A stretch of DNA of 6,914 bases from Acholeplasmataceae bacterium UBA6190 (lineage in GTDB: Bacteria > Bacillota_I > Bacilli_A > Acholeplasmatales > Acholeplasmataceae), in assembly GCA_002422045.1 (NCBI GenBank), contig DITG01000106.1, positions 1 through 6,914 of the forward strand, in the 5' to 3' direction. Below are positions 5,674 through 6,914 of this stretch, one piece after another (position 1 is the first letter of the stretch; each line of letters starts with the position of its first letter). The notes under the pieces were generated by a model. That model did not search any database and was not told where the DNA came from. It saw only the letters and a program-made list of their open reading frames with translations. Both the position numbers and the translations under genes were made by a program.

Positions 5674-6552
5674 TTATACTTTCTCCTCTGTGAGTTGTGT
5701 TTCTTCTTCTTTGGTCAATTCGATGAGATGATATCCTTGGGGTTTGTTGAAATTCAATTGCTCATTGAGTAAGTTCAACGTTTTGAGTTTCTCAATCATG
5801 CCAAGACCCATCTTGTAGCCGTAGTCAACTTTGTTTTTGACAGCGTTCGGCTTGAAATCCAAGATATCGAAAGGGATGAAATGAAAGAGTTTGTGTGCTT
5901 CGATGTTGATAAGCAAAATATCTTTATCTTCATATTTTTTGGGTGAGAACCAACCGTCGATGGGTACTGCGATGATGATATCGCAACCTTGTTCGATCAA
6001 GGGTGTCACCGGACAATTGTCAACCGCACCACCATCGACATAAGAAGACCCGTCGATTTCAGTTGATCCGAAGAGCACGGGAATCGATGCACTGGCGAGG
6101 ACTGCCTTGTGAGGATCGATGAAGTTGTTCAAATGAAACACTTCTTTTTCCATGCGGTGAAGCATGACTTGTTCCACCATCGATCCTTTGTGAAGTCTTG
6201 CTGCCGTGACATAACCTTGAATCTTGCTGTTTCTAATTTCGGAAAGACTGACTTCCTTTGATAATTTTTCATACATGTCTTGAAGTGAAAAGAGTCCCAT
6301 CCGATCGAGTTTGAACCGGTCGAGTCCGGATCCATAGATTTGGTGGTTATCAATCTTTTCCCAGACTTCAACCATCCGTTCAAATGGCATCTTGCCCATG
6401 ACAAGCATCGTGTTAATCGCACCGATGGAAGATCCTGAAATATGGTGGACTTGCTTTAAAAGCCCTACTTCTTCCAATGCCTTCAAGACACCGATTTGAT
6501 AACTACCACGCGCACCACCGCCACCTAAGGCGATTCCGATTTTGTGGTTCAT
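5674..6552 (-). CDS. Patatin-like phospholipase (RssA/YlbK-type)
   Basis: The 292-residue protein has the Ser-Asp catalytic dyad of patatin-like lipases. The oxyanion loop is GGGGARGSYQIGVL (10-23), the nucleophile elbow GSSIG has Ser42, and YVDGGAVDNCPV carries Asp173 in the DGG motif. The segment ASASIPVLFG (153-162), just before the Asp block, is also typical of bacterial patatins of about 260-300 residues. There is no signal peptide or membrane helix, so it should act in the cytosol or on the inner face of the membrane, releasing fatty acids from phospholipids or acyl esters; the substrate is unknown. The start is supported by the AAAGGTGAT site at 6564-6557, 4 nt before the ATG, and by the glycine-rich loop beginning right after strand 1. 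It follows smpB by 4 nt and precedes the PAP2 gene by 1 nt, so it lies mid-operon. Confidence 0.94.
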   Translation of the reverse strand: MNHKIGIALGGGGARGSYQIGVLKALEEVGLLKQVHHISGSSIGAINTMLVMGKMPFERMVEVWEKIDNHQIYGSGLDRFKLDRMGLFSLQDMYEKLSKEVSLSEIRNSKIQGYVTAARLHKGSMVEQVMLHRMEKEVFHLNNFIDPHKAVLASASIPVLFGSTEIDGSSYVDGGAVDNCPVTPLIEQGCDIIIAVPIDGWFSPKKYEDKDILLINIEAHKLFHFIPFDILDFKPNAVKNKVDYGYKMGLGMIEKLKTLNLLNEQLNFNKPQGYHLIELTKEEETQLTEEKV

Positions 6553-6556
6553 AAGA

Positions 6557-6564
6557 TCACCTTT
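6557..6564 (-). promoter_or_regulatory. Ribosome binding site of the patatin gene, containing the smpB stop
   Basis: AAAGGTGA precedes the patatin ATG by 4 nt. Its last three bases (6559-6557) are the TGA stop of smpB, so a ribosome ending smpB sits directly on the initiation site of the next gene. This arrangement favours termination-reinitiation coupling. Confidence 0.65.
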
Positions 6565-6914
6565 GTTTCATGATTTTACGCAAACGCATGTCTTGGTCTT
6601 TTTCTTTAAGTGTTTCGCGCTTGTCGTAGTCTTTCTTACCTTTTGCCATCCCGATTTCAAGTTTGCACAAGCCGTCATTCAAATAAATCTTCAAGGGAAT
6701 GACAGTGTAACCTTGTTCTCTGGTTTTGCCAAACATTTTCAAAATTTCTTTTTTATGGAGTAGTAATTTGCGAGGTCTTGTCTCCTCGTGGTTGAACTGA
6801 TTGGAAAAATCATATTTTGCAATATGAAGGTTATGAACGAATGCTTCGCCGTTTTTGAAGGTGACGAACGAGTCATTCACGGTCACTTTTCCAAGCCGTA
6901 TGGATTTGATTTCA
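6557..6914 (-). CDS. smpB: SsrA (tmRNA)-binding protein SmpB, 5' end cut by the window edge
   Basis: SmpB binds tmRNA and delivers it to stalled ribosomes in trans-translation. The visible 118 residues begin in the middle of the OB-fold core: EIKSIRLGKVTVNDSF matches the conserved '(T)EVKSIRxGKxxLxDSY' of SmpB. Then come GEAFVHNLHIAKYD, the RPRKLLLHKKEI block that contacts tmRNA, the strand GYTVIPLKIYL, and the conserved C-terminal KGKKDYDKRETLKEKD before a basic tail that ends KIMKQR. The frame stays open through base 6914, so the GTG at 6886 is an internal Val codon and not the start. About 30-40 N-terminal residues are missing, judged from the usual length of about 150-160. The stop overlaps the ribosome binding site of the patatin gene. 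No ssrA gene is visible in the window. Confidence 0.97.
   Translation of the reverse strand, partial: EIKSIRLGKVTVNDSFVTFKNGEAFVHNLHIAKYDFSNQFNHEETRPRKLLLHKKEILKMFGKTREQGYTVIPLKIYLNDGLCKLEIGMAKGKKDYDKRETLKEKDQDMRLRKIMKQR

Noticed and set aside
6129..6422. 97-residue minus-strand frame inside the patatin gene
   Set aside because: Shadow frame of an intact patatin gene whose catalytic motifs lie on both sides.
6557..6886. smpB read as a 109-residue protein starting at GTG 6886
   Set aside because: The frame continues upstream to the window edge with the conserved EIKSIRLGK segment, so the GTG is internal and the gene is merely cut by the window.
1..6914. Mobile elements, CRISPR arrays, prophage or novel defence system
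   Set aside because: No transposase, integrase, regularly spaced repeats, terminal inverted repeats or nuclease/toxin cassettes are visible; all genes belong to common conserved families.

Overview
The window is a compact block of bacterial genes, all on the minus strand, so they run from the right edge (6914) to the left edge (1). It looks like a low-to-moderate GC member of the Bacillota/Mycoplasmatota. The gene order alaS - ruvX - DUF1292 - trmR - U32 protein is a reduced form of the classic Bacillus alaS neighbourhood, the Shine-Dalgarno sites are AAGGAG-like, and alaS sits behind a T-box leader. TGA ends four of the genes (smpB, the PAP2 gene, alaS, trmR) and all eight complete or 3'-complete frames read through without internal TGA. 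The organism therefore uses the standard code and is not a code-4 Mycoplasma or Spiroplasma. Two genes usually found in this neighbourhood in walled Bacillota, ireB (between alaS and ruvX) and mltG (between the DUF1292 gene and trmR), are absent. This would fit a wall-less lineage with the standard code (Acholeplasmatales-like), but that is inference only.

Right half (6914 to 4403): a tightly packed, probably co-transcribed cassette. It holds the 3' part of smpB (tmRNA-binding protein of trans-translation), a patatin-like phospholipase, a PAP2-family membrane phosphatase and an ElaA-type GNAT acetyltransferase. Gaps are 4 nt and 1 nt, followed by a 32-nt overlap, which suggests translational coupling. 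The patatin and PAP2 products point to lipid turnover or remodelling.

Middle (4402 to 4117): the only sizeable non-coding stretch. It holds a promoter and a complete transcriptional T-box leader. Visible parts are a compact Stem I with an Ala GCU specifier, a Stem III hairpin, a canonical antiterminator with a UGGU bulge, and a mutually exclusive intrinsic terminator. This leader should switch on the alaS operon when uncharged tRNA-Ala accumulates.

Left half (4116 to 1): the alaS operon. Alanyl-tRNA synthetase is followed, by 4-nt and 7-nt overlaps and a 3-nt gap, by the RuvX/YqgF nuclease, a DUF1292 (YrzB-like) acidic protein, a TrmR-like tRNA 5-hydroxyuridine methyltransferase, and the start of a U32-family protein (YrrN/TrhP-like) cut by the window edge. 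TrmR and TrhP together make 5-methoxyuridine at tRNA position 34. The operon thus joins charging of tRNA-Ala, and probably modification of its wobble base, under a switch that itself reads the tRNA-Ala anticodon. I see no mobile element, CRISPR array, phage gene or novel defence system; the content is mostly conserved housekeeping.
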